The notes beneath the pieces are model-generated. The model worked only from the letters and a program-made list of their open reading frames with translations. It did not search any database and was not told the origin of the DNA. Position numbers and translations under genes: made by a program. This document shows positions 36,880 through 44,747 of a stretch of 64,000 nt of DNA, in pieces. Position 1 is the stretch's first letter. Each line of letters opens with the position of its first letter. This DNA is from Glaciihabitans arcticus (lineage in GTDB: Bacteria; Actinomycetota; Actinomycetes; Actinomycetales; Microbacteriaceae), in NCBI RefSeq assembly GCF_004310685.1, contig NZ_SISG01000001.1:1426001-1490000 (forward strand), read 5' to 3'.

Positions 36880-37518
36880 ATGAGCGATCCACTCGCGCAG
36901 TCGCGCGATACGTATCGCCACGGCGACCTGCGCAGCGCGCTCGTGAGTGCCGGCATCGAAATGGCCCGCGCGGGCGGACCCGACGCCATCGTGCTACGCG
37001 AGGCGACGCGCAGTGCGGGAGTCTCCCCCAACGCCGCCTACCGCCACTTCGCCGACCGCCAGGCGCTCCTCATCGTGGTCTCCGCGACCGCGCAGGGACT
37101 CGTTGCGAACGCCATGTTCGCGGCACGTGCGGCCGTGGTCGACTCGGGCGATGCGGTCGCCGACGCCCGCGCACGCCTGCGTGCGGTAGGCACCGGCTAC
37201 CTCAGCTTCGCCCGCACCGAGCCGGGCCTGTTCCGTGCGGCCTTCACGGTGCCCGACGACCTCTCCCGATCGGGTGATCCGTCCAAGGCCGGGGATGCGG
37301 GATTCACTCCCTTCCAGGTGCTGTCGGTCACCCTCGATGAACTCGTCGAGGTGGGCGTACTGCCCGCAGAACGCCGTCCGGGAGCGGAGTTGCTGGCCTG
37401 GGCATCCGTGCACGGTCTCGGCATGCTCGTCATCGACGGTCCCCTGCGCGGTCTCACCGATCCTATGATCGACGGGTCGATCGCCCGCCTGCTTGAGATG
37501 GTAGACCGCGGGCTCTAA
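36880..37518 (+). CDS. TetR-family regulator (WHG-type C-terminal domain)
   Basis: 212 residues. HTH of the TetR_N type at about 15-60 (LREATRSAGVSPNAAYRHFADRQALL). The C-terminal part (FARTEPGLFRAAF, WASVHGLGMLVIDGPLRG) resembles the WHG/TetR_C_33 ligand domain. GTAGGAGTTCC precedes the ATG. A palindromic operator overlaps its promoter (36814-36830). The inducer and targets are unknown, but a similar operator sits before the UvrA-like gene at the right edge. Confidence 0.85.
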   Translation: MSDPLAQSRDTYRHGDLRSALVSAGIEMARAGGPDAIVLREATRSAGVSPNAAYRHFADRQALLIVVSATAQGLVANAMFAARAAVVDSGDAVADARARLRAVGTGYLSFARTEPGLFRAAFTVPDDLSRSGDPSKAGDAGFTPFQVLSVTLDELVEVGVLPAERRPGAELLAWASVHGLGMLVIDGPLRGLTDPMIDGSIARLLEMVDRGL

Positions 37519-37618
37519 TCCCGCATCATCAAACAGGGAGTCGCCTGTGGGTGGGCTCTCCGCTCTGGAATCCGGCCATGCCCGCGCGGCACGGTAGAAG
37601 GAACGACAGGAGAGCACC

Positions 37619-38578
37619 ATGACCCGATTCGGCTACACCCTGATGACCGAGCAGAGCGGCCCCCGAGAACTCGTCGGCTACGCCGTGGACGCCGAGCGGA
37701 TCGGATTCGACTTCGAGGTGTCGAGCGACCACTACTCGCCGTGGATCGTGGAGCAGGGTCACGCGCCGAACGCCTGGACACTCCTCGGTGCCGTGGCCCA
37801 GGCGACCGAACGCGTCGAGCTCGCGACCTTCGTGACCTGCCCGACGATGCGCTACCACCCGGCCGTCATCGCCCAGAGCGCGGCCACCCTCCAGCTGCTT
37901 TCGGAGGGCCGCTTCATCCTCGGCCTCGGATCGGGCGAGAACCTCAACGAGCACGTTATCGGCGAGGGCTGGCCGAGCGTCGCCGTTCGCCAGGACATGC
38001 TCGAGGAGGCGGTGACCATCATCCGCGAACTGCACACCGGAGAGTTGGTCACCTGGGAGGGCGAGTACTTCCGCGTCGACTCCGCACGCATCTGGGACAC
38101 GGCGGAGGTCGAGATCGGCCTCGCCGTCTCCGGTGAGCACAGCATCGAGCGCTTCGCACCGCTCGGCGACCACCTCATCGCGACGGCACCCGAGAAGGAA
38201 CTCGTCGACGGGTGGGACAAGGCGCACGGCGGAACGTCGCGCAAGATCGGGCAAATCCCGATCTGCTGGGATCCGAGCGAGGAGGCGGCCATCGCCAAGG
38301 CCCACGACCAGTTCCGCTGGTTCGGCGGCGGCTGGGCCGTGAACGCCGACCTGCCGACCCCGGCGGGCTTCGAGGGTGCGAGCCAGTTCGTCCGCCCCGA
38401 GGACGTCGCCGAGGCGATCGTCTGCGGCCCGGATCTCGACAAGATCGCAGAGAGTTTCCGCGCTTTCATCGACGCGGGCTTCACCGACGTCGCCCTCGTG
38501 CAGGTCGGCGACGAAGGGCAGCAGCGTTTCCTCGACGAAGCCGCCGCACCGTTGCTCGAGAAGCTCCGCGCGCTGTAG
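37619..38578 (+). CDS. F420-dependent LLM-class oxidoreductase, TIGR03557/FGD-like
   Basis: 319 residues. TIM-barrel luciferase-like protein: MTRFGYTLMTEQSGP, FEVSSDHYSPW (His for F420 hydride transfer region), TCPTMRYHPAVIAQSAATL, LGLGSGENLNEHVIG, and WAVNADLPTPAGF. These are the features of the F420-dependent glucose-6-phosphate-dehydrogenase-like family TIGR03557. The actual substrate is not established for most members. Implies that the organism makes coenzyme F420. Confidence 0.88.
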   Translation: MTRFGYTLMTEQSGPRELVGYAVDAERIGFDFEVSSDHYSPWIVEQGHAPNAWTLLGAVAQATERVELATFVTCPTMRYHPAVIAQSAATLQLLSEGRFILGLGSGENLNEHVIGEGWPSVAVRQDMLEEAVTIIRELHTGELVTWEGEYFRVDSARIWDTAEVEIGLAVSGEHSIERFAPLGDHLIATAPEKELVDGWDKAHGGTSRKIGQIPICWDPSEEAAIAKAHDQFRWFGGGWAVNADLPTPAGFEGASQFVRPEDVAEAIVCGPDLDKIAESFRAFIDAGFTDVALVQVGDEGQQRFLDEAAAPLLEKLRAL

Positions 38579-38596
38579 AGCGATTATTCTCGAAAG

Positions 38597-39091
38597 GTGA
38601 AGCCGCTCTCCGAGTCCCAGATCCGCGACAGCATCGTCAACGCGACCCGCGGTGAGATCGACCGGATGCCCCTCCCCGGGCTTCACGAGGTGATGTGGGA
38701 CAGCCGCGAATACCTCGGCTGGCGCGACCCGCAGGCGCCTCAGCGCGGCTACCTGGTCCACTGGAGCGGGGATCTCCCGGTCGGCATCATGCTGCGCGCC
38801 TCGGAGATTCAGCTTTCCCCCGGCATCACGGCAATGTGCGCGCTCTGCCGCACCACCCAGCCATCTGACCAGGTGCGGATGTTCTCCGCGGCGAAAGCGG
38901 GGGCATCCGGTCGCAATGGCAACTCGATCGGCACCTACATCTGCGACGACCTGGCCTGCTCCCTCATCATCCGCATCACCCCGCCCGCGCAGCCGCTGCA
39001 GCCCGACCCGGCGACGCTCGTGGCGTCGCGCGCGGCCGGGCTGCTCGAGCGCGTGTCGGCATTCACGGCCGACATCCTGAAGACGGCGTAG
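38597..39091 (+). CDS. FBP-domain protein (FusB/FusC-type EF-G-binding zinc finger)
   Basis: 164 residues. C-terminal treble-clef zinc finger with CALC and CDDLACS (Cys pairs about 75 residues into the fold), and RMFSAAKAG / NSIGTYICDD, as in the FBP domain of fusidic-acid resistance proteins that release EF-G from ribosomes. Homologues in actinobacteria are stand-alone and not proven to give resistance. Starts at a GTG 18 bases after the F420 oxidoreductase stop with GAAAGG before it, so probably co-transcribed. Confidence 0.88.
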   Translation: MKPLSESQIRDSIVNATRGEIDRMPLPGLHEVMWDSREYLGWRDPQAPQRGYLVHWSGDLPVGIMLRASEIQLSPGITAMCALCRTTQPSDQVRMFSAAKAGASGRNGNSIGTYICDDLACSLIIRITPPAQPLQPDPATLVASRAAGLLERVSAFTADILKTA

Positions 39092-39107
39092 CCTCGGCTG
39101 TTCGAGG

Positions 39108-39440
39108 TCAGTCTTCTCGATCGCCCCAGAATTCCCGGATGGCGACGAGGCCATTGCGTGCCATGGGGTGCGCCGCAGCCACCGCTATCGCCTCTTCGCG
39201 ATCCGCCGCCTCGATCACGTCGAAGCCGACGATCCACTCCTTGGCCTCGGCGAACGGGCCGTCGGTCACGAGCACCTCGCCACCGCGTTTGCGCACTATG
39301 GTCGACTCGTCGGCGAGCCGATCGCCGAGAATGCGCCTTCCGCGCGAGTCATTGTCGGTCACCCACTCGTCGATGTTGTCGAGGGCGGGGTCATAGGGTT
39401 CGGCGTCGGGGGCGGTGCCGATGAACAACAGGAATTTCAT
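39108..39440 (-). CDS. YciI-family (DGPF-type) protein
   Basis: 110 residues. Ferredoxin-like YciI/DGPF fold: MKFLLFIGTAPDA, then VLVTDGPFAEAKEWIVGFDVIEA with the defining DGPF, and AAAHPMARNGLVAIREFW with the conserved His. In related genomes such genes sit beside ECF sigma factors; none is here. Role unknown. An AAGGAGAAAG site precedes the ATG. Confidence 0.88.
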   Translation of the reverse strand: MKFLLFIGTAPDAEPYDPALDNIDEWVTDNDSRGRRILGDRLADESTIVRKRGGEVLVTDGPFAEAKEWIVGFDVIEAADREEAIAVAAAHPMARNGLVAIREFWGDRED

Positions 39441-39576
39441 GTCTTTCTCCTTCGGTAGTGGAACCGTACACAGGGTCGTCGTTCGGCGTCACGCGTTTTC
39501 GACACTCGCGCCGCACAAACCTCCCGGTCTGCTGAACCCCCTGTTGCGCGGCGTCCGGCCTGCCTAGCGTCGAAGC

Positions 39577-40059
39577 ATGAGCGAATCAGAAGACATCGAC
39601 ATCATCCGCACCATCATCTCGGGATCGCACATCGCCGTGCTGACCACGGTGAGCGAGGGCGGCGAGCTGCACAGCCGACCGCTCGGCGTTCTCGACGGCG
39701 AGTTCGAGGGATCCGTGTGGTTCTTCACCCAGGACCCGAGCGGCAAGACCGCAGACGTCTCGACCGACCCGCAGGTCAACGTGTCGTACACCGACGGTAA
39801 GAGCTACCTCTCCATTGCCGGCACCGCCGCCGTCGAACACAATGACACCCGCATCGACCAGTTGTGGTCGCCCGCCGTCGGGGCGTGGTTCCCCGACGGC
39901 AAGGACGACCCGACCCTGGCTCTTCTGCGAGTGGATGCCACGAGCGCCCAGTTCTGGGCGATCGACAAGCCGGCCGTGGTGCGGTTCTTCGAGATCGCGA
40001 AGGGCATCGTCACGAAGGAGCAGCCCGACGTGGGAACGAATCGCGCCGTCGACCTCTAG
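39577..40059 (+). CDS. Pyridoxamine 5'-phosphate oxidase-like flavoprotein (general-stress type)
   Basis: 160 residues. Split-barrel FMN-binding fold: IISGSHIAVLTTVSEGGELHSRPL, VWFFTQDPSGKTADV, VNVSYTDGKSYLSIAGTA and LWSPAVGAWFPDG, as in the Gsp26/PF16242 group. It probably binds FMN or F420; the true substrate is not known. The stop overlaps that of yidC in a CTAG tetramer on opposite strands. Confidence 0.88.
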   Translation: MSESEDIDIIRTIISGSHIAVLTTVSEGGELHSRPLGVLDGEFEGSVWFFTQDPSGKTADVSTDPQVNVSYTDGKSYLSIAGTAAVEHNDTRIDQLWSPAVGAWFPDGKDDPTLALLRVDATSAQFWAIDKPAVVRFFEIAKGIVTKEQPDVGTNRAVDL

Positions 40060-40829
40060 ACCTGGACCCCGGCATCCTTCGGCGCGAGCACGCGTCGGAG
40101 GATGCTGCGTTCCACCAGGGTCCAGGTGGTCGTCACGGTGAGGTACAGGGTCGCGGCGAGCGGCACCACTCCGGCGAACAGCACCGTGAGGAACGGGAGC
40201 CAGCTGAGCCAGGCGCCGAGGAGCTTCATCCTCTCGGCGCCGGGAGCTGTGGCATCCACCGGCTGATTCGCGGTGAAGCGCAAGGCCACGATGCGTGACA
40301 CCGCCGCAACCACGGCGATGACCGTGAGCAGCACGGCGAAGACGAGCGCACCCGGCAGGATGTCGGGTGCCGCCAGTTGCGCGAGCAGCGACGTGCCGAG
40401 CGACACACCGAAGAGCTCGTGGCCGAGCAGGTCGTTCGGATGCCCGTTGATGCTCGCCACGATGAACAGGCCGTAGACGATCGACACCACCGGAGCCTGC
40501 AGCAGCGCCGGGCCGATGCCCGCGAACGGCGAAGCGTTCTCCTCCTTATAGAGGGCGAGGGTCTTCTGCTGGAGGAGTTCGGGCTTGTCACGGTACTTGC
40601 GGGAGATCGCCTGCAGGCGGGGAGCCAGGCGACGCCGAGTGAATTCGGCGCGCACCTGCGAACGCCCGACAGGGATCAGCGCAGTTCTCACGATCAGGGT
40701 GAGGGCGACCACGGCGAGAGCAGCCGCGAAGGATCCGGCAAGTGGAGTGAAGAAGTCGATGAGTGCGGTCACGCCGGCGTAGGCCAGGTCGAGAACGGCG
40801 GCGACGGGGGCAAAGCTGTAGAAGTCCAT
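40056..40829 (-). CDS. YidC/Oxa1-family membrane insertase (second copy)
   Basis: 257 residues with five membrane helices. The conserved Arg of the hydrophilic groove is in LTLIVRTALIPVGRSQ. Typical loops: RRRLAPRLQAISRKYRD and YKEENASPFAGIGP. It inserts small membrane proteins. It is separate from the rnpA-yidC-jag locus (not in the window), so it is likely an accessory YidC. The start at 40827-40829 (MDFYSFAPVAAVLD) matches usual N-termini; an ATG 11 codons upstream is in frame. Confidence 0.88.
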   Translation of the reverse strand: MDFYSFAPVAAVLDLAYAGVTALIDFFTPLAGSFAAALAVVALTLIVRTALIPVGRSQVRAEFTRRRLAPRLQAISRKYRDKPELLQQKTLALYKEENASPFAGIGPALLQAPVVSIVYGLFIVASINGHPNDLLGHELFGVSLGTSLLAQLAAPDILPGALVFAVLLTVIAVVAAVSRIVALRFTANQPVDATAPGAERMKLLGAWLSWLPFLTVLFAGVVPLAATLYLTVTTTWTLVERSILRRVLAPKDAGVQV

Positions 40830-40898
40830 GAGTGTCCTTGGATCGAGGGAGAGGGTGGCCATTTAGCCACGGACTGCCCTCGAGGAAACTCGGGAGTC

Positions 40899-41201
40899 TT
40901 ACGCGGCCGCGTGGTCCCGTCCCGGAGCACGCGCGCGAACGCGACCCACGGTGTTCGGATGCTGCGGCTCGGGGGTCTCGAACAGCGACTGGCGGTGAGC
41001 GCGGGCCCGGCTGCCGACGGTGATGACGCGGCTGCGCACCATTGCCGAGGAGTAGCGTGCCGCGACGAGGGCCGCGAGCACCACCGCGCCGAGACCTGCT
41101 GCAAGAAGAGTGGCGGGCTCAGCGGTGCCGGCCTGCGCGATGACGAGCGCGACGAACGAGAGGGTCATCAGCATGACCAGTCTCGAGTGCAGCGTGCGCA
41201 T
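40899..41201 (-). CDS. Small DUF6412-like membrane protein
   Basis: 100 residues. N-terminal helix (about 8-28) and a second helix (about 30-52); then a basic, His/Pro/Arg-rich cytoplasmic tail (HPNTVGRVRARAPGRDHAA). The tail pattern and position just before a yidC copy fit DUF6412, as I recall it. Probably co-transcribed with that yidC, which starts 69 bases downstream. Function unknown; it may be a YidC client or partner. Confidence 0.65.
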   Translation of the reverse strand: MRTLHSRLVMLMTLSFVALVIAQAGTAEPATLLAAGLGAVVLAALVAARYSSAMVRSRVITVGSRARAHRQSLFETPEPQHPNTVGRVRARAPGRDHAAA

Positions 41202-41247
41202 GCTCCCAACTTACTCTTGACAGCCCCTCCACGCCGAGTACACTCAT

Positions 41248-41275
41248 AACCATTAAGTTCCAAAACCGATAGGTT
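41248..41275. promoter_or_regulatory. Tandem ArsR-type operators
   Basis: AACCATTAAGTT (41248-41259, one mismatch) and AACCGATAGGTT (41264-41275, perfect AACC/GGTT) are spaced 16 bases apart centre to centre. TAGGTT (41270-41275) can act as -10 and no ribosome site precedes the ATG at 41280, so the transcript may be leaderless. Confidence 0.55.
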
Positions 41276-41279
41276 ATAG

Positions 41280-41639
41280 ATGCCCACCGACCAGCTGTCC
41301 GGCGTTTTCGCCGCCCTCGCCGACCCCACCCGCCGCGCGATCCTGCAGCGCCTCAGCGAGGGCGACGCGAACGTCGCCGACCTCGCCGAACCGTTCGCGA
41401 TGAGCCAGCCCGCCGTCTCCAAACACCTGCGCGTGCTCGAGGGCGCCGGACTCATCTCGCGCAACCGGGTCGCGACTGCACGCTTCAGCCACCTCGAAGC
41501 CGAGCCCCTCAGGGAGGCGACCGAATACATGGAGAAGTACAAGCGCTTCTGGAATACGAACTTCGACCGCCTCGCGCAGGCCCTCGCCGAGTACCAGGAA
41601 CAGAATCCGTCCGAGAAAGAAGGAGAGAGCCATGACTGA
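41280..41639 (+). CDS. ArsR-family transcriptional regulator
   Basis: 119 residues. Winged HTH: FAALADPTRRAILQRLSEG, VADLAEPFAMSQPAVSKHL (recognition helix) and LEGAGLISRNRVA. There is no metal-binding Cys pair, so it belongs to the metal-free group often paired with SRPBCC genes. Two AACC-N4-GGTT-type sites overlap its promoter. First gene of a three-gene operon, with an 8-base overlap into the next. Confidence 0.9.
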   Translation: MPTDQLSGVFAALADPTRRAILQRLSEGDANVADLAEPFAMSQPAVSKHLRVLEGAGLISRNRVATARFSHLEAEPLREATEYMEKYKRFWNTNFDRLAQALAEYQEQNPSEKEGESHD

Positions 41640-42108
41640 CATCACCCCCGAGGTCACCGATCGCGACGTCTACATCACCCGCAGCTTCAACGCGCCGCGT
41701 GAGCTGGTGTGGAAGTTCTGGACCCAGCCCGAGCACCTCGCGAGCTGGTTCGGTCCCACCGAAACGACGACACCGGTCGAGACGATCTCCATCTCGCTCG
41801 AAGAAGGAGGCTCCTGGAACCTGGCGATGCGGGACAACGCCACCGGCGACCTGTATCCGATGAACACCCGTTTTGTCACGATTCGGGAACCCGAGTACCT
41901 CGAGATGATCATCGACTCCGCGGATACCAACGGACTCGGCACGCTCGAACGGCTCCGCCTGCGCGTGACCTTTCACGACCACGGCGACAAGACCCGCATC
42001 ACCCTGCACCAGGGGCCCTTCACCGACGAGCAGAAGCAGCAGACCGCGACCGGCTGGGAGCAGTCCTTCGTCAAGCTCGACGCGATCTTCGCCGGGGCCG
42101 CCTCGTGA
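41632..42108 (+). CDS. SRPBCC / AHSA1-family protein
   Basis: 158 residues. START-like lipid-binding fold: VYITRSFNAPRELVWKFWTQPEHLASWFGP, ILEEGGSWNLAMRDNATG-type middle and KTRITLHQGPFTDEQKQQ. Such proteins bind small hydrophobic ligands and are commonly partnered with ArsR repressors; ligand unknown. It overlaps the ArsR gene by 8 bases and the hydrolase by 4 bases. Confidence 0.9.
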   Translation: MTDITPEVTDRDVYITRSFNAPRELVWKFWTQPEHLASWFGPTETTTPVETISISLEEGGSWNLAMRDNATGDLYPMNTRFVTIREPEYLEMIIDSADTNGLGTLERLRLRVTFHDHGDKTRITLHQGPFTDEQKQQTATGWEQSFVKLDAIFAGAAS

Positions 42109-42914
42109 ACGCCATCACCGCAACGGAGTTCGTCACGTCTGCCGACGGCACGCGCATCGCGTTCGAGCGCACGGGCTCGGGCCCGGCACTCGTGCTCGTC
42201 GACGGCGCGATGTGCTACCGCGAGTTCGGTCCCGCTCGATCCGTTGCGGCAGAGCTCGCGGACGGTTACACCGTCTACTTCTATGACCGCAGGGGGCGCG
42301 GCGAGAGTGGTGACACCTCGCCCTACTCCGTGCAGCGCGAGATCGAGGATCTCCGTGCGGTCATCGACGCGACCGGCGAGGTCCCGTTCGTGATGGGCCA
42401 GTCCTCGGGTGCCGCGCTCGTTCTCGAAGCGGCGGCCTCCGGTGTGCCGATGCGGAAGCTCGCGGCATACGAGTCGCCGTTCGTCGGCCTTCGCCCCGAC
42501 AAGGACGGCCATCCGCGCGACTATCTCGCGCAGCTCGACGGACTGCTCGCCCGCGGAGATCGCGGCGGCGCGGTCGGCTACTTCATGGTCGACATGGTGG
42601 GCGCTCCCCGGTTCGTTCCCTTGATGATGCGGATGATGCCGAAGGTGTGGAAGCAGCTGCAGGCCGTCGCCCACACCGTGCCGAACGACGCGCGCGTCAT
42701 GGGTTCGAGCTTCGAGGTTCCCACCGAGCGGTTCAGCACGATCGGCACCCCGAGCCTCATCATGGGCGGCAGCAAGAGCAAGACGGAGATGCTCACGGCG
42801 CAGGAGAGGATCGCTGGCGCCATCCCCGGCGCGAAGCACGAGGTGCTCGCCGGGCAGACCCACCAGGTCTCACCGAAGGCGCTCGCGCCTCAGCTGCGCG
42901 CCTTCTTCGTCTGA
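42105..42914 (+). CDS. Alpha/beta hydrolase
   Basis: 269 residues. GTG start overlapping the SRPBCC stop. GSGPALVLVDGAM, DRRGRGESGDTSPY, nucleophile elbow MGQSSGAAL (Ser near residue 100), catalytic His in GQTHQVSPKAL. The acid residue is less clear. Enzyme type (esterase, lipase or epoxide hydrolase) not decided by sequence. Third gene of the ArsR operon, so ligand-controlled. Confidence 0.85.
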   Translation: MNAITATEFVTSADGTRIAFERTGSGPALVLVDGAMCYREFGPARSVAAELADGYTVYFYDRRGRGESGDTSPYSVQREIEDLRAVIDATGEVPFVMGQSSGAALVLEAAASGVPMRKLAAYESPFVGLRPDKDGHPRDYLAQLDGLLARGDRGGAVGYFMVDMVGAPRFVPLMMRMMPKVWKQLQAVAHTVPNDARVMGSSFEVPTERFSTIGTPSLIMGGSKSKTEMLTAQERIAGAIPGAKHEVLAGQTHQVSPKALAPQLRAFFV

Positions 42915-42954
42915 GCGTTTGCCCGGCCTCCCGCGCGCGGTGCAAAGATGGAGC

Positions 42955-43710
42955 GTGACTTCATCTCGCGCCGCGCGCGGCTTCGCCCGTGCCGCCCTCG
43001 CCCTGCTCCTCGTTGTCGTGCTCGCCGCCGTCGCGTTCCTCGTGTGGGCGCACATGGTGATGCCGGGCGACCGCGATCGCGCGCTCGAGGTGTGGCGCAA
43101 CGACGACGTCGTGGTGACCTCGACCGACCAATCAATCGTGCTGTCGCCGAAGAGTGGCGGCATCACCACCGGACTGGTCTTCATTCCCGGCGCGAAGGTC
43201 GATCCATATTCATACATGTTCACATTGTCGGGTGTCGTCGTCGAGCGCGGGATTACCGTGGTCATCACCAAGCCTGCACTCAACCTCGCTTTCTTCGATC
43301 TGCACAGCTTCGACGACTATGCGGCAGACGCTCCGGGCATCGATAGGTGGTTCGTCGGCGGCCACTCCCTCGGCGGAGTGCGCGCGTGCCAGCTCGCCGG
43401 CGAGGGTGACAGCGCTGACTCGAATCTGGTCGGCCTGGTGCTGTTCGGCAGCTACTGCGCGAACGACCTTTCGAACACCGATCTGAACGTGCTCAGTTTG
43501 GCTGCGAGCAACGATGGCCTCAGCAGCGCGAATAAGATTTCGGATGCCGCGGGGCTCCTCCCCCGCGACGCCAGGTTCATCGAGCTCGAGGGAGCGAACC
43601 ACGCTTCCTTCGGCGACTACGGCGTGCAGCCCGGGGATGGCGAAGCCGAGATCGACAGCGATGCGGCACGCCGCCTGATCACGAACGCACTGAGCGCCAT
43701 CGTCGACTGA
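42955..43710 (+). CDS. Membrane-anchored alpha/beta hydrolase (fold 5)
   Basis: 251 residues. One N-terminal membrane helix (about 10-33, ALALLLVVVLAAVAFLVWAHM), then an extracellular alpha/beta hydrolase: LVFIPGAKVDPYSYM, nucleophile elbow FVGGHSLGGVRACQL, and the C-terminal catalytic His in LEGANHASFGDYG. Matches the Abhydrolase_5 group. GTG start at 42955 chosen; the upstream TTG is unlikely. Substrate unknown. Confidence 0.82.
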   Translation: MTSSRAARGFARAALALLLVVVLAAVAFLVWAHMVMPGDRDRALEVWRNDDVVVTSTDQSIVLSPKSGGITTGLVFIPGAKVDPYSYMFTLSGVVVERGITVVITKPALNLAFFDLHSFDDYAADAPGIDRWFVGGHSLGGVRACQLAGEGDSADSNLVGLVLFGSYCANDLSNTDLNVLSLAASNDGLSSANKISDAAGLLPRDARFIELEGANHASFGDYGVQPGDGEAEIDSDAARRLITNALSAIVD

Positions 43711-43824
43711 AATCTTTTCTGTATTTTCGCAACGAATTTTCACATTAAACCCCTTAGGGGGTAGACAGGGCTGACTGACGAGGCGTAGCGTTCCCGTAAC
43801 TGATTCGTCGAGGGGGTGACGAGG

Positions 43825-44658
43825 GTGACCGTAGCGTTAGAACGCAAGGGTGTTCGACTCCTCCTCATCGCGCCCGCAGCGATAGCCCTCGGCTTCGCTC
43901 TCAGCGGGTTCTTCTCCGGTTCCGCCCAGGCGTCCGAACCCGTCGAAACCCCCGATAAAGGCGGACTTTCCGCGGTTCTCGGCGGCGCTACGGGCCTGAT
44001 TACGAATGTCGTGACGAACACCACGAGCACCGTCTCGGGCGTCACGTCGGCCGCCACCAATGTCGTTGCTACAGTGGTCAGCCCGCCGCCGCAGAAGCCT
44101 GTCAAGGCGATCGTGAAGTCAGTGGTCGCGGTCGTTCCGGTCGTCACCACCCACGTCGGCGATACGGTCGAAGACGTGCTCGTCGACACGGAAAGCACGG
44201 TTTCACCGGTCGTCCAGCCCATCGTCACCGAGGTGCTGAACCCGGTTCTCGACCCCATCCTCGACCCGGTGATCGAGATCCTCGACCCGGTCACCGATGT
44301 TCTCAACCCGGTCACCGACGGGGCTCTGCCTCGCGTTCTCGCGCCGGAATCCGCGGCGATCTCCCCCGCTTTCTCGGCATCGGCAGCAGCCGTCGCGACC
44401 GCCGAAACCCCCTCAGACGCTCCCGCCGACGCCGCTCGCGCCAGTGAGCCGACGCCTCTCGAGCAGCCCCTGACCGCACCAAACGTGCTGCTCAACCTGG
44501 GCGGTTTCGGCAATGGTTCTGCCGGTTCATCCAGTGCCCCACTAGCCGTTGTGCCCGCGTCGATCGTCGCCGCCCTGGCCCACGGATTCTCGACCACCCC
44601 GGAGAGCGACGACATCCCGTCGACTCCTGTCTTCTCCACAGACTCCTCCCCCGACTGA
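43825..44658 (+). CDS. Secreted Val/Pro/Thr-rich low-complexity protein
   Basis: 277 residues. Signal peptide (about 1-40, ending near GSAQASE). The mature region is almost free of charged residues in places, with repeated VV, VLNPVLDPILDPVIEILDPV-like segments (three or four DP-V-L-N-P units), then an Ala/Ser/Pro-rich part. It has no cysteine. The protein precedes the chaplin-like gene and may belong to the same surface layer. The GTG at 43825 has AGGGGG eight bases before it; a GTG at 43816 is also in frame but lacks spacing. Function unknown. Confidence 0.7.
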   Translation: MTVALERKGVRLLLIAPAAIALGFALSGFFSGSAQASEPVETPDKGGLSAVLGGATGLITNVVTNTTSTVSGVTSAATNVVATVVSPPPQKPVKAIVKSVVAVVPVVTTHVGDTVEDVLVDTESTVSPVVQPIVTEVLNPVLDPILDPVIEILDPVTDVLNPVTDGALPRVLAPESAAISPAFSASAAAVATAETPSDAPADAARASEPTPLEQPLTAPNVLLNLGGFGNGSAGSSSAPLAVVPASIVAALAHGFSTTPESDDIPSTPVFSTDSSPD

Positions 44659-44698
44659 TGCGCCTTCCTGCCGTTCTGTGGCAGGCATCCAAGGCAAT

Positions 44699-44716
44699 GT
44701 CCGCGTAGTCGCGGAC
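44699..44716 (+). other. Hairpin in the leader of the chaplin-like gene
   Basis: GTCCGCG and CGCGGAC pair over TAGT, 32 bases before the ATG at 44748. A smaller hairpin (CTGCC/GGCAG, near 44669-44684) precedes it. No T-run follows, so a partial terminator or RNA-stability element is possible. Confidence 0.4.
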
Positions 44717-44747
44717 TTCACATCAATCAAATTATGGAGATCACACC

